From the NCBI GenBank assembly GCA_964496435.1, contig CAZBZP010000014.1, forward strand, positions 1-64,000: 64,000 nt of DNA, read 5' to 3'. The number at the start of each line of letters is the position of its first letter. Within the stretch, counting starts at the first letter, position 1. The notes under the pieces were generated by a model. The model was not told the origin of the DNA. It saw only the letters and a program-made list of their open reading frames with translations, and ran no database searches. A program made the translations under genes and the position numbers. The stretch comes from Berkiella sp964496435. Its GTDB lineage: Bacteria; Pseudomonadota; Gammaproteobacteria; Berkiellales; Berkiellaceae. Positions 8,731 to 17,898 of this stretch are shown piece after piece.

Positions 8731-9550
8731 TGTAGATAACGCTAGCCCGTTATTTTTAATAGCGGGACCTTGTGTCATTGAAAGTGAAAGCTTAATTCTT
8801 GAAACAGCTGGAACGCTCAAAGAGATCACCGCAAGGTTGCAGATCCCTTTTATCTTCAAATCCTCATTTGATAAAGCCAATCGTTCTTCGATAAACAGCT
8901 TTAGAGGATTAGGGATAGAAACAGGATTAAAAATATTAGAGCGTGTGAAAAAGGATATTGGCGTGCCAGTCTTAACTGATGTGCACGAAGATACGCCTTT
9001 AAACGAAGTTGCCAGTGTTGTGGATGTATTACAAACACCGGCTTTTTTGTGTCGCCAAACGAATTTTATTCAAAATGTTGCTAAAACAGGTCTACCGGTC
9101 AATATTAAGAAAGGCCAATTCTTAGCGCCTTGGGATATGAAGCATGTGGTTGCCAAAGCAAAAGCAACAGGCAATGAAGCTATTATGGTCTGCGAACGCG
9201 GTGCGAGTTTTGGCTATAACAATTTGGTTTCGGATATGCGCTCTTTAGCTGCCATGCGTGATACGGATTGCCCTGTTGTATATGATGCAACCCATTCCGT
9301 GCAATTACCTGGCGGTCAAGGCAGTGCTTCTGGCGGTCAGCGTGAATTTATACCTGTATTAGCAAGAGCAGCAGTAGCAGCGGGTATTGCTGGCTTGTTT
9401 ATGGAAACGCATCCCAATCCTGCCAAGGCTTTAAGTGATGGCCCCAATGCAATGCCATTACAAAGAATTGAAGAGTTATTAGTCACCTTAAAAGAAATAG
9501 ACAATGTTGTAAAAAAACAGAGCTATCTAGAAAATAGCTTGGAACAATAA
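8711..9550 (+). CDS. kdsA: 3-deoxy-8-phosphooctulonate synthase
   Basis: KdsA condenses phosphoenolpyruvate with arabinose 5-phosphate to give KDO 8-phosphate for lipid A core assembly. Family motifs include FLIAGPCVIESE, FKSSFDKANRSS, VLTDVHE, the PEP-binding QTNFIQNVAKTGLPVNIKKG, and DATHSVQLPGGQG. The length of 279 aa is standard. An AAGGAG in the pyrG 3' end serves as its Shine-Dalgarno. The enzyme links this operon to kdsB at 50.2-51.0 kb and shows that the organism makes KDO-containing lipopolysaccharide. Confidence 0.98.
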   Translation: MKLCHFNVDNASPLFLIAGPCVIESESLILETAGTLKEITARLQIPFIFKSSFDKANRSSINSFRGLGIETGLKILERVKKDIGVPVLTDVHEDTPLNEVASVVDVLQTPAFLCRQTNFIQNVAKTGLPVNIKKGQFLAPWDMKHVVAKAKATGNEAIMVCERGASFGYNNLVSDMRSLAAMRDTDCPVVYDATHSVQLPGGQGSASGGQREFIPVLARAAVAAGIAGLFMETHPNPAKALSDGPNAMPLQRIEELLVTLKEIDNVVKKQSYLENSLEQ

Positions 9551-9572
9551 TAATAAAATAAAGGATTTAGTC

Positions 9573-10862
9573 ATGACTGTGATTAAACAAATAATTGCAA
9601 GAGAAATTCTTGATTCAAGAGGCTTTCCTACCGTCGAAGCACAAGTCATATTAAACAATGGCGTGCAAGCAAGAGCTTGTGTTCCTTCAGGTGCATCAAC
9701 AGGCAGCCGTGAAGCATTAGAATTGCGCGATAAAGATGAAAAACGTTTTAATGGCAAAGGTGTATTAAAAGCGGTTGACAATATCACCCAAAGAATTTCA
9801 CCAGCGCTGAGCGGCAAACCCATTTTAGCCCAAGATGAAATTGATAAACTGCTCATTGAGTTGGACGGTACTGCCAATAAAGCCAATTTAGGTGCTAATG
9901 CGACCTTAGCGGTATCTATGGCTTGCGCTAATGCTGCAGCCATTGCTTCTCAATTGCCACTTTTTCTCTATTTAAACTCACTCAGTGATACCGAGCTCTC
10001 ATTACCTGTTCCCATGTTTAATATCTTAAATGGGGGCGCACATGCCGATAATAGCGTAGATGTGCAAGAGTTTATGGTTATTCCTGCCGGGGTGAGTGAT
10101 TATAAAACCGCCTTGCAATGTGGTGTTGAGATTTACCATAGTTTAAAAGGCGTTTTAAAGAAAAAGGGCGTGAATACCAACGTTGGTGATGAAGGTGGCT
10201 TTGCACCTGATTTACCTTCTAATGAAGCAGCGCTTGAATTGATTATGCTTTCTATTGAACGTCTAGGCATTATCAGCGGCAAGGAAGTATTTTTAGGCTT
10301 AGATGTGGCTGCCAGTGAATTATATAAAGACGGTCACTATCATTTATCTGCTGAAAACAAAAAGCTCAGTTCAAATGAATTTTCTGATCTCTTAGCAACG
10401 TGGGCAAAAGCTTATCCTATTATTTCTATCGAAGATGGTTTAAGTGAAAATGACTGGCAAGGTTGGGCATACTTAACCAAACAATTGGGTTCTACTGTGC
10501 AATTAGTAGGTGATGATTTATTTGTTACCAACCCTGCTATTTTCAAAGAAGGGATTGATGCACATATTGCCAATGCTATCTTAATTAAACTTAATCAAAT
10601 TGGCACTTTAACTGAAACCATGCAGGCAATAAGAATGGCCAAGCAAGCATCTTACAATGCGATTGTCTCGCATCGTTCTGGTGAAACAGAAGACACCTTT
10701 ATTGCTGATTTGGCGGTAGGTTTAAATGTTGGTCAAATCAAAACGGGTGCGCCAGCACGTTCTGATAGAACAGCGAAATACAATCAGTTATTACGTATTT
10801 CCGAAAGACCAAACATAAAATATGCCGGTGCCGATGTGTTTTCACGTTGGATTAAAAAATGA
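9573..10862 (+). CDS. eno: Enolase
   Basis: Enolase interconverts 2-phosphoglycerate and phosphoenolpyruvate, feeding both glycolysis and the neighbouring KdsA reaction. The enzyme begins with the conserved AREILDSRGFPTVEA and has SGASTGSREALELRD, the GGAHADNSVDVQEFM loop, NVGDEGGFAPDL (catalytic Glu), SIEDGLSENDWQGW, LVGDDLFVTN and the catalytic-Lys region AILIKLNQIGTLTE, followed by SHRSGETEDTFIADLAVG. All key residues are present and the 429-residue length is typical. Its stop overlaps the ftsB start by 4 bases. Confidence 0.98.
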   Translation: MTVIKQIIAREILDSRGFPTVEAQVILNNGVQARACVPSGASTGSREALELRDKDEKRFNGKGVLKAVDNITQRISPALSGKPILAQDEIDKLLIELDGTANKANLGANATLAVSMACANAAAIASQLPLFLYLNSLSDTELSLPVPMFNILNGGAHADNSVDVQEFMVIPAGVSDYKTALQCGVEIYHSLKGVLKKKGVNTNVGDEGGFAPDLPSNEAALELIMLSIERLGIISGKEVFLGLDVAASELYKDGHYHLSAENKKLSSNEFSDLLATWAKAYPIISIEDGLSENDWQGWAYLTKQLGSTVQLVGDDLFVTNPAIFKEGIDAHIANAILIKLNQIGTLTETMQAIRMAKQASYNAIVSHRSGETEDTFIADLAVGLNVGQIKTGAPARSDRTAKYNQLLRISERPNIKYAGADVFSRWIKK

Positions 10863-11140
10863 AAGTCCTGATGGGTATTTTGGGCGTGCTCTTTGTTGTT
10901 TTGCAAATTAAATTGTTTGTAGGCAATGGTTCACTGTTTCAAGTACATTCCTTGCAAAAGGAAGTGGCCCTGCAGCAGGAAAAAGTACAAAAGTTAAAAG
11001 AGCGTAACCAAACCCTAGAAGCCGAAGTGCAAGATTTAAAGCATCGCATGGAAGCATTAGAAGAACGTGCGCGCACGGATTTGGGTATGGTTCGCAATAA
11101 AGAATCTTTTTATCAATTTTTGCCAGAAGGTCATTCATAA
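10859..11140 (+). CDS. ftsB: Cell division protein FtsB
   Basis: FtsB forms the FtsQLB complex that activates septal peptidoglycan synthesis at midcell. The 93-residue protein has one N-terminal transmembrane helix (about residues 3-21), a periplasmic coiled coil (LQKEVALQQEKVQKLKERNQ onwards) and the short conserved tail ARTDLGMVRNKESFYQF. Start and stop are ATGA-coupled with eno, and ispD begins 1 base after the stop, the conserved gammaproteobacterial order. Confidence 0.93.
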   Translation: MKVLMGILGVLFVVLQIKLFVGNGSLFQVHSLQKEVALQQEKVQKLKERNQTLEAEVQDLKHRMEALEERARTDLGMVRNKESFYQFLPEGHS

Positions 11141-11141
11141 A

Positions 11142-11837
11142 ATGAATAAGTGGGTGATCATACCTTGTGCCGGTAGTGGGCAACGTTTTAGCCAGGCTAT
11201 CGTTAAACAATATATGATCATGCACGACAAAACGGTGATGGAGCACACTCTGTTGCCTTTTTTAGAGCGCACAGATTTTAAGAAAATTATTATCGCCATC
11301 GCGCAGGATGATAGTTTTTTTTATGAATTGCCCATTGCCAAGCATCCTTTGATTGAAGTCGTGTTCGGGGGCAAGACCCGCGCACAAACCGTGCACAATG
11401 CTTTGTTAGCTATACAATCGCAGGCAAAGGCAGATGATTGGGTGTTAGTACATGATGCGGTAAGGCCTTGTTTGCATCCCCAAGATCTGGATTTACTGAT
11501 TGAATCGTTGCACGGTGATGAAGTGGGCGGTTTGCTAGCGTCTCCTGTGGTTGATACCCTTAAATTTGGTGAAAGCCGGGTGCAACACACTGTTTCGCGA
11601 ACGCATTTATGGCAAGCACTAACGCCGCAAATGTTTAGATTCAAACTCTTATTTGATGCTATTGAGCTCTGTAGAAGCAAAGGTTTAACCCTTACTGATG
11701 AGGCCAGCATCATGGAAGAGGCGGGTTTTAACCCCAAGTTGATAACAGCTAAATATCAAAACCCCAAACTGACTTTTGAAAAAGATAAAGACATTATTGC
11801 ATTTATAATTGGGCAACATCATGAGGCAACTGTTTGA
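11142..11837 (+). CDS. ispD: 2-C-methyl-D-erythritol 4-phosphate cytidylyltransferase
   Basis: IspD couples CTP to MEP in the non-mevalonate isoprenoid pathway; the CTP comes from PyrG upstream. The start at 11142 gives MNKWVIIPCAGSGQRF with the nucleotide-binding loop at once; the frame is open another 25 codons upstream but only inside ftsB. Other family motifs are GGKTRAQTVHNAL, VLVHDAVRPC, the DTLK block and LWQALTPQMFR, then LTDEASIMEEAG. The length of 231 aa is normal. It overlaps ispF at TGATG. Confidence 0.96.
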   Translation: MNKWVIIPCAGSGQRFSQAIVKQYMIMHDKTVMEHTLLPFLERTDFKKIIIAIAQDDSFFYELPIAKHPLIEVVFGGKTRAQTVHNALLAIQSQAKADDWVLVHDAVRPCLHPQDLDLLIESLHGDEVGGLLASPVVDTLKFGESRVQHTVSRTHLWQALTPQMFRFKLLFDAIELCRSKGLTLTDEASIMEEAGFNPKLITAKYQNPKLTFEKDKDIIAFIIGQHHEATV

Positions 11838-12322
11838 TGTTTCGCATTGGCCACGGTTATGATATTCACCGTTTTGAAGAAATACCAACTAAAGACTATA
11901 TCATGCTTGGCGGGGTTAAAATTCCTTATGCACGCGGTATTGTCGCTCATTCAGATGGTGATGTCGTTATTCATGCTATTTGCGATGCGCTGCTTGGGGC
12001 CTGTGCTTTAGGGGATATTGGCACACATTTTCCCGATACTGCCGAAAAATACAAAGATTGTGATAGTCGTCTATTATTGAGAGAGGTCCTGCTCAAAATA
12101 CAAGCTTGTGGTTATCAAGTTGGAAACATAGATGTTTCAATTATTGCCCAAGCACCCAGAATGCAACCTTATATTTTGGCAATGCAAGAAAATATAGCAC
12201 AAGATTTACAGCTATCTTTAAATAGCATCAGTATTAAAGCAAGGACGAATGAAGGCTTGGATGCCCTGGGAAATAAACAAGGCATTGCAGCCCATGTTGT
12301 TGCCTTATTGCTAGGGAAATAA
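11837..12322 (+). CDS. ispF: 2-C-methyl-D-erythritol 2,4-cyclodiphosphate synthase
   Basis: IspF cyclises CDP-ME 2-phosphate to MEcPP with release of CMP. Motifs are FRIGHGYDIHRF (zinc ligands), HSDGDVVIHAICDALLGA, LGDIGTHFPD and ARTNEGLDALGNKQGIAAH. The ATG at 11837 overlaps the ispD stop (TGATG), which decides the start against the upstream in-frame TTG. The length is 161 aa. ispG, the next enzyme, is 29 kb away at 41393; ispH and ispE are not in this window. Confidence 0.96.
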   Translation: MFRIGHGYDIHRFEEIPTKDYIMLGGVKIPYARGIVAHSDGDVVIHAICDALLGACALGDIGTHFPDTAEKYKDCDSRLLLREVLLKIQACGYQVGNIDVSIIAQAPRMQPYILAMQENIAQDLQLSLNSISIKARTNEGLDALGNKQGIAAHVVALLLGK

Positions 12323-12325
12323 TTT

Positions 12326-13102
12326 ATGAAGATTCTCATTAGTAACGACGACGGATACAGTGCACCAGGGATTATTGCTTTAGCTGCTGCTTTGAAAGAT
12401 TTAGCGCAAGTAACAGTTATCGCACCAGAAAGAGACAGAAGTGCTGCCAGCAACTCTTTAACTTTAGATTCTCCTTTGCGCGTAAAGCAGCATCCCAATG
12501 GTTTTTATTCTATTGATGCAACGCCAACCGATTGTGTGCATTTGGCTATCACAGGTTGGTTAGATGAGCATCCTGATATGATAGTTTCAGGTATTAATGC
12601 AGGTGCTAATTTAGGCGATGATGTGCTTTATTCAGGCACAGTAGCTGCCGCGATGGAAGGGCGTTTTCTAGGGTATCCCAGTATGGCAGTTTCTTTAGTG
12701 GGGCATCCCAGCCATATTCCTTCTTATGAGATGACACATTTTGAAACCGCAGCCCATGTTGCCAAAATTGTGCTTGAAACAATCATGGCTAAGCCTTTAG
12801 CCAAAGATACCATACTTAATATCAATGTACCCGACAGACCCATTGCTGAACTTAAAGGCTTGCAGATAACCCGTTTAGGGCACAGGCATTTAGCGGAAAA
12901 AATGATCCCAGGAAAAGATCCTCGTGGTAGAACTATCTATTGGATTGGTCCTGCAGGCACCGAGCAAGATGCAGGCCCTGGCACCGATTTCCATGCAGTA
13001 ATAAATGGTTATGTCAGTATAACGCCTATTAAAATTGATTTGACCGATTATAAAGCCATGGATGGTTTGTCTGATTGGGCAAAACATATCAAGTTAAGCT
13101 AG
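12326..13102 (+). CDS. surE: 5'/3'-nucleotidase SurE
   Basis: SurE dephosphorylates nucleoside 5'- and 3'-monophosphates and is linked to stationary-phase survival. The N-terminus KILISNDDGYSAPGI has the Asp8-Asp9 metal site, followed by APERDRSAASNSLT, DATPTDCV, and VSGINAGANLGDDVLYSGTVAAA. The length of 258 aa is typical. It ends the seven-gene run. In many gammaproteobacteria truD and pcm flank surE; both are absent here. Confidence 0.97.
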   Translation: MKILISNDDGYSAPGIIALAAALKDLAQVTVIAPERDRSAASNSLTLDSPLRVKQHPNGFYSIDATPTDCVHLAITGWLDEHPDMIVSGINAGANLGDDVLYSGTVAAAMEGRFLGYPSMAVSLVGHPSHIPSYEMTHFETAAHVAKIVLETIMAKPLAKDTILNINVPDRPIAELKGLQITRLGHRHLAEKMIPGKDPRGRTIYWIGPAGTEQDAGPGTDFHAVINGYVSITPIKIDLTDYKAMDGLSDWAKHIKLS

Positions 13103-13110
13103 CGCAGCGC

Positions 13111-13138
13111 TTTGTCATTGTTTTGTTGCAATGACAAA
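13111..13138 (+). terminator. Terminator-like hairpin after surE
   Basis: TTTGTCATTG and CAATGACAAA form a 10-bp stem with an 8-base loop, 8 bases past the surE stop. No strong U-tract follows. A small palindrome, AGCGCAGCGCT, directly precedes it. Confidence 0.6.
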
Positions 13139-13263
13139 TATGATTTAATCTATAAAAACAAGTCTGTTAGCTAACGTGTAGTTATTACAACAACCTATAT
13201 ATTCGAATTTGCTCAATATTTTGTTATTATGCTTTCTATGAAATTCAACCAAGGTGAACAACC

Positions 13264-14859
13264 ATGATTACGTTTAAGCCCATCGACATTGATGAAGATA
13301 TTGTCCTTGCCAATGCCAATATCTTGCTTGATTTTGACCCCACAGATGAACATAAAAATAACACGCTGTTTATTGGTCAGGATGGTCTACTGGTTCTGCA
13401 GAATCGTCACTTAAATGATGCTAGTGCTGAACAAGTAGCACCTGATAAGAGAATTAAAGAGCTTGGTTTTTTACAAGAATCATTGGTCTTGCTTTGGCAA
13501 GCGCATCATTTTTGGGCGCTCATGAATAAGCGTTTTAATGAACTTAAAGATGCACCTATAAATGATATACATCAATATCACCAAGCTATAATGAATTTGA
13601 ATGGCTTTTATCATCTTTGTAAGAACTTTAGATTGCAGCTTGAAAATTTTAAAAATCATATTGATGCATATCATCAGGATAAAGGTTTTAGGCAAGACTT
13701 ATTCTTTGCTTTAACAGACCAATTTATAACAAAGAGTTGGGCTGATCATACTTTAAATGCAAAAACTTTATTAAAATCAATCAAAGCATATAAAACAGAA
13801 CTAATTAATTATAAAGAAGCAATACTCACTATCCCCTTATTTGGTCAAGTAGCGCTTGGACACGTTAGTGCACATAGCTTTGAATTTGGGCGATATAACT
13901 TTGGCGGCGCACTCCATAAATTTAAAGTATCTTTAGAATTCGTTGAAAACTTTACAGATGTGATAAAGAAAAACCCTTTTAGCGCTAAGCTTAAAATGGA
14001 ACTTGCCTGCGACACAGATGAATCTGTGCATGGTTCAATGAGCCTTTACCCAAGCTGGGATGCTGTTTCGATGCGGCCCATTACCTTAGATGAATTTAAT
14101 GATGCAAATGATGGCTCCAATGAAAAGTTGATTGAAGGCTATGAACAATCAGGCACAGGCATGATTGCGCTGTTTAAAGAGCCCACCCTCAAAGCCTGTT
14201 TTAGCCATATTTGTCCCCATATGTTTACACATTCTTTTGTGCCCTATTTTATGGGTTTAGTGTCAGCCGCTAAACAACAGGGTTTTGCAGAGCTAACCTT
14301 CTATGCGCCTTATGGATTTTCCGCTATAGCCTTAGCAGCTGGTTTTAGTTCACAGGACGAGGAAAGACCAACATTAGTAGAACAGCTAAATACTATTAAT
14401 GACGCGATGCAGGCTGGCACTCTTATTCAACCACAGGTGGAATTTGATAAGCAGGCTCCTAACGGCGATCAATTGTGCAGAGCCTTTCATCTTAAGGTGG
14501 GGCAACTCGATAAGAAAAAAGTTTTTATCACTAACGAGAAAAAGGAAACAACATACAGCAAGTTGTTTGAAGATAACGCCTTGATCGATGCAAAGACTTA
14601 TCCGCAAGGCATTGTACCTGAATTCAATCAAGCACCGCTTCAATTTTCACCCTTAAGCAAAAAAGCATCGCTGCCAGAGCGTTTAGCCCAAAGAGAAAGG
14701 GGAGAGCGCTTCAGAATTCCAGCTGTCTCTTTAAGTCTGCAGCAAGTGAATTATGAATTGATCAATAGCAAGACAGAACTATCAGCTTATGCTTTTGCAG
14801 ATCCTGAGGTTGCAAAGCAGAACGGCTTTAGAAAGCAATTAACATTGAGACGTTTTTAA
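13264..14859 (+). CDS. Hypothetical protein, 531 aa, in the surE-nlpD interval
   Basis: I do not recognise this protein. It has no signal peptide or membrane segment. Residues 50-240 look helical and are rich in aromatic and charged residues. Residues 295-360 (SGTGMIALF, then LVSAAKQQGFAELTFYAPYG and FSAIALAAGF) faintly recall the end of an acetyltransferase (GNAT) fold, but I would not assign it. The start has AAGG 8 bases upstream (CCAAGGTGAACAACCATG). It has its own upstream region with TTATTATGC and a downstream terminator, so it is a single-gene unit. It occupies the position where pcm normally lies in the surE-pcm-nlpD-rpoS block, which suggests insertion of a lineage-specific gene. Confidence 0.8.
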   Translation: MITFKPIDIDEDIVLANANILLDFDPTDEHKNNTLFIGQDGLLVLQNRHLNDASAEQVAPDKRIKELGFLQESLVLLWQAHHFWALMNKRFNELKDAPINDIHQYHQAIMNLNGFYHLCKNFRLQLENFKNHIDAYHQDKGFRQDLFFALTDQFITKSWADHTLNAKTLLKSIKAYKTELINYKEAILTIPLFGQVALGHVSAHSFEFGRYNFGGALHKFKVSLEFVENFTDVIKKNPFSAKLKMELACDTDESVHGSMSLYPSWDAVSMRPITLDEFNDANDGSNEKLIEGYEQSGTGMIALFKEPTLKACFSHICPHMFTHSFVPYFMGLVSAAKQQGFAELTFYAPYGFSAIALAAGFSSQDEERPTLVEQLNTINDAMQAGTLIQPQVEFDKQAPNGDQLCRAFHLKVGQLDKKKVFITNEKKETTYSKLFEDNALIDAKTYPQGIVPEFNQAPLQFSPLSKKASLPERLAQRERGERFRIPAVSLSLQQVNYELINSKTELSAYAFADPEVAKQNGFRKQLTLRRF

Positions 14860-14861
14860 AA

Positions 14862-14883
14862 AAACGCGAGCCTGCTCGCGTTT
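14862..14883 (+). terminator. Rho-independent terminator
   Basis: AAACGCGAG and CTCGCGTTT form a perfect 9-bp stem around a CCTG loop, 3 bases after the stop of the 531-aa gene. Confidence 0.75.
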
Positions 14884-14971
14884 ACAAGTTAATAGACTAA
14901 AGTTTTTCACTTTTCATCTTTTGGGTGGATGTGTCAAAATGGGCCACATTTAGAATAAATAAGATTTCATT

Positions 14972-15559
14972 GTGGCCATATTTCGCCAGCTTTATGACAA
15001 AATAATTAACTGGTCTAAGCACCGACACGCACCTTATTATTTAGCAGGGGTAAGCTTTATTGAGTCCTCTGTTTTTCCTATTCCGCCCGATGTCATGCTT
15101 ATACCTATGGTTCTTAGTAAACCCACTAAAGCATGGCACTATGCTGCTATCACCACTTTTGCTTCCATCCTGGGTGGTATCCTTGGTTATGCCTTAGGTT
15201 TGTTTGCGTTTGAATTTATTGGCGAACCCCTTTTACAAACTTTTGGTTATCAAGAAGCATATGCCAAAGTGGTAAAATGGTTTGAACACTATGGGTTTAT
15301 CGCAGTCTTTGTCGCGGGGTTTACGCCCATCCCTTATAAGCTATTTACCATCGCAGCGGGTGCTACGATGATGCCTTTATTTCCTTTTATCATTGCTTCC
15401 ATATTGGGACGTACGATACGCTTTTTTGTGGTTGTGTGGGGCATTAAAGGTTTAGGAAAGAAATTTGAACCGCTATTATTAGAATATATCGATACTATTG
15501 CTTGGGCCAGCATAGGCCTTATTGGTATCGCAGGGGTTCTCTATTATTGTTTTAAGTGA
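14972..15559 (+). CDS. yqaA: YqaA-like VTT/SNARE-associated membrane protein
   Basis: This 195-residue inner-membrane protein belongs to the DedA-related YqaA group. It has the family pattern FIESSVFPIPPDVMLIPMVL, a glycine-rich helix (ASILGGILGYALGLFAF) and the VAGFTPIPYKLFTIAAGA motif, with about five hydrophobic segments. Relatives are thought to act in lipid scrambling or transport, but YqaA function is not settled. The start is a GTG at 14972; no ATG precedes the conserved part. The family often sits directly upstream of nlpD-rpoS, as it does here with a 15-base gap. Confidence 0.88.
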   Translation: MAIFRQLYDKIINWSKHRHAPYYLAGVSFIESSVFPIPPDVMLIPMVLSKPTKAWHYAAITTFASILGGILGYALGLFAFEFIGEPLLQTFGYQEAYAKVVKWFEHYGFIAVFVAGFTPIPYKLFTIAAGATMMPLFPFIIASILGRTIRFFVVVWGIKGLGKKFEPLLLEYIDTIAWASIGLIGIAGVLYYCFK

Positions 15560-15574
15560 AGTTAAGGATAAACA

Positions 15575-16372
15575 ATGTGGCGAGCAACTTTAGGTAGTTT
15601 AGCAATACTCGCACTCTCAGGGTGTAGTTATTTGAACAATGAGGTAGCAGCGCCAGTTGTTGCCTTAAGTAAATTTCAAACAGTGACCCATGGCACGCAT
15701 ATTGTTAACAGGGGCGAAACACTCTATGAAATTGCTTGGCGTTATGGTCGAGATTATCGCGACCTTGCGATGGTTAACCATATTGGAGCTCCTTATGTCA
15801 TTTATCCTGGGCAGAGATTATCTTTAAGTACCCCAAAATACCCACCTTCTGTGTATGCAAAAGAGCAGCCCATTGTTAAAGCGCAAAAAGCGCAGCCCGC
15901 TAAAGAGAAAACTGTGGCCACAAAGCAAGCGGCTGAAATGACTATAGCAAAAACACCTTCGATTCAAAGTGCTGCCCCAAGTGCCAGTCAAACTGCTTTT
16001 AATGGCAAATGGCTCTGGCCTGTGCAAGGTAAAATTATCAAAGCCTATTCTGCTAAAGGCGTTGGGCTAAAAGGCATTGATATAAGTGGAAATTTAGGAA
16101 CGCCTGTAAAATCGGCTGAGAGTGGTAAAGTGGTTTATAGCGGCCAAGGTTTAAGAGGATATGGTCAACTGGTCATTATCAAACACAATGATACTTATTT
16201 ATCTGCCTATGGTCACAATAGTGAAGTGTTAGTCAAAGAAGGCCAGTCAGTGAGTAAAGGCCAAGTGATTGCAAAAATGGGTAACACGGATGCACAGCAA
16301 GTTAAGCTACACTTTGAGATCAGAAAAAATGGGCAGCCTATCGATCCTATGTTGATGCTGCCTAAAGCCTAA
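15575..16372 (+). CDS. nlpD: NlpD-like lipoprotein, LysM plus M23 domain
   Basis: NlpD activates the cell-wall amidase AmiC during daughter-cell separation. The N-terminus has a lipoprotein signal with lipobox LSGC (Cys17). A LysM domain follows (about residues 43-86, HIVNRGETLYEIAWRYG), then an Ala/Lys-rich linker and a LytM/M23 domain (about 147-262). The metal-binding sites are degenerate (GIDISG lacks the first His; YGHN and LHFEIR remain), as in E. coli NlpD, which fits a non-catalytic activator. The rpoS-like gene lies 176 bases downstream, the classical nlpD-rpoS pairing. Confidence 0.95.
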   Translation: MWRATLGSLAILALSGCSYLNNEVAAPVVALSKFQTVTHGTHIVNRGETLYEIAWRYGRDYRDLAMVNHIGAPYVIYPGQRLSLSTPKYPPSVYAKEQPIVKAQKAQPAKEKTVATKQAAEMTIAKTPSIQSAAPSASQTAFNGKWLWPVQGKIIKAYSAKGVGLKGIDISGNLGTPVKSAESGKVVYSGQGLRGYGQLVIIKHNDTYLSAYGHNSEVLVKEGQSVSKGQVIAKMGNTDAQQVKLHFEIRKNGQPIDPMLMLPKA

Positions 16373-16548
16373 TGCTACGCACGGTCGATAATATGCTGGC
16401 AAATTAAACGTGCCTGTTTGGGTATATGGCCTAAAAATAATGACAACATCAAACTGTAAAAAACAACGGTAATTTTCTTTGAACTAAAACCTTACACCAC
16501 AACTCTTAGGTAGTAGAACACAATACATTTAGGGGTTGAGGTGTACGT

Positions 16549-17412
16549 ATGATGTCTGCTGCAAAGAGGGTGACTCGTAAGTTTGATTCAATATATCAGT
16601 ATCTTCTGGAAATCGGTCAAATCAAATTATTAACAGCCGATCAAGAAAAATCACTAGCAAGGGAAATGCAAGCTGGTGATAAAATGGCCAAATCTAAATT
16701 AATTGAAGCCAATTTACGTTTGGTTGTTTGTATAGCCAGACGATATATCAATCGCGGTTTACCTTTAGCGGATTTAATAGAAGAGGGAAATCTAGGCTTG
16801 ATTCATGCAGTGGAAAAATTTGATCCTGATGTGGGCGCACGTTTTTCTACTTATGCAACTTGGTGGATACGACAATCTATTGAAAGGGCACTGATGAATC
16901 AATCACGATTGATTCGCTTACCCGTTCATTTGGCCAAAAAGCATAGGCAATTTATTCGTACCCAACAAAGATTAATGCAATTAAATGAAGTTGAGCCAAG
17001 CTTACATGAAATTGCTAAAGAAATGGATATGAGTTTAGAGGCCTTGCAAGATTTAATCACGCTGGATAGGCAAGAAGTATCCATTGACGCTCCCATGAAT
17101 GAGGAGCAAGATATCTTTTTTGTGGAAACCTTGCCGGATCATGAAACTCAAGATCCTGTTGATGTTTTGCAAGATCAAGAATTGAAGGCGTTATTAGATG
17201 GTTACCTTTCTTCTTTAAATGAACGTGAGCTTGAGATCATTGAAAAACGATTTGGCATTCGTGGCAGTGATATCATGACCTTAGAGAATATTGGTGAAAA
17301 CACAGCCTTAACGCGTGAGCGAGTACGTCAAATTCAATTACAGATCTTAAGGCAATTAAAACGTCAATTTCATAGCGCAGGGATCCATAAGGACATGTTA
17401 ACAGATCGCTAA
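16549..17412 (+). CDS. rpoS: RNA polymerase sigma factor RpoS (syntenic copy)
   Basis: This 287-residue group 2 sigma-70 factor has region 2 (NLRLVVCIARRYINRGLPLA, DLIEEGNLGLIHAVEKFDP, FSTYATWWIRQSIERA), region 3 and region 4 with the helix-turn-helix ending LTRERVRQIQ. Position behind nlpD identifies it as the rpoS orthologue. It is shorter than E. coli RpoS (330 aa), with a reduced N-terminal region. Region 4 contains DIMTLENIGENTAL, where the usual text is closer to ATLEDVGREIGL, so its promoter contacts may have drifted. A second RpoS-like gene is at 38854-39843. Confidence 0.92.
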   Translation: MMSAAKRVTRKFDSIYQYLLEIGQIKLLTADQEKSLAREMQAGDKMAKSKLIEANLRLVVCIARRYINRGLPLADLIEEGNLGLIHAVEKFDPDVGARFSTYATWWIRQSIERALMNQSRLIRLPVHLAKKHRQFIRTQQRLMQLNEVEPSLHEIAKEMDMSLEALQDLITLDRQEVSIDAPMNEEQDIFFVETLPDHETQDPVDVLQDQELKALLDGYLSSLNERELEIIEKRFGIRGSDIMTLENIGENTALTRERVRQIQLQILRQLKRQFHSAGIHKDMLTDR

Positions 17413-17439
17413 AATGCTATAAATTGAAATGGGAAGACT

Positions 17440-17898
17440 ATGGAAAGTTTGCAGGATACCTATGCGCCACACAATGCCTGTTTTGGATGTGGGCCAGCAA
17501 ATGACAAGGGATTAAGAATTAAGAGCTATGTGCAAAATGATGTGGTTGTAGCGGATTGGAAAGCGCAACCTCATCATGAAGCCTTTCCGGGTATGCTTAA
17601 CGGTGGCATTATTGGTGCTCTTTTAGATTGTCATTCAAACTGGACAGCAGCTTACTTTTTGATGCAACAGCATCAAAGTGATACACCGCCTTGTACCGTA
17701 ACCGCATTTTTTAATGTCAGCCTAAAGCGTCCAACACCCAGCGCAGAACCCGTTCATTTGATTGCGAAGCTAAAAGAAATCAAAGAAGACCGTGCCCTCA
17801 TTTATGCAGAGCTCTTTTCAGGTAATAAGCTGTGTGCAACTTGCGAGGGGTTGTTTGTGGCAGTCAAAGAAGGGCATCCTGCTTATCACAGGTGGTAA
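17440..17898 (+). CDS. PaaI-type hotdog-fold thioesterase
   Basis: This 152-residue protein has the hotdog thioesterase pattern HEAFPGMLNGGIIGALLDCH, where the conserved helix and the Asp in LLDCH match PaaI/YiiD-type acyl-CoA thioesterases. The N-terminus CFGCGPAND also occurs in this subgroup. The substrate cannot be predicted; it is probably a small acyl-CoA. The gene begins 27 bases after rpoS on the same strand, so it may be cotranscribed with it. Confidence 0.85.
   Translation: MESLQDTYAPHNACFGCGPANDKGLRIKSYVQNDVVVADWKAQPHHEAFPGMLNGGIIGALLDCHSNWTAAYFLMQQHQSDTPPCTVTAFFNVSLKRPTPSAEPVHLIAKLKEIKEDRALIYAELFSGNKLCATCEGLFVAVKEGHPAYHRW

Noticed and set aside
15575..16372. NlpD-like protein as an active M23 endopeptidase
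   Set aside because: The first metal-binding His is replaced (GIDISG), as in E. coli NlpD, which is an amidase activator.
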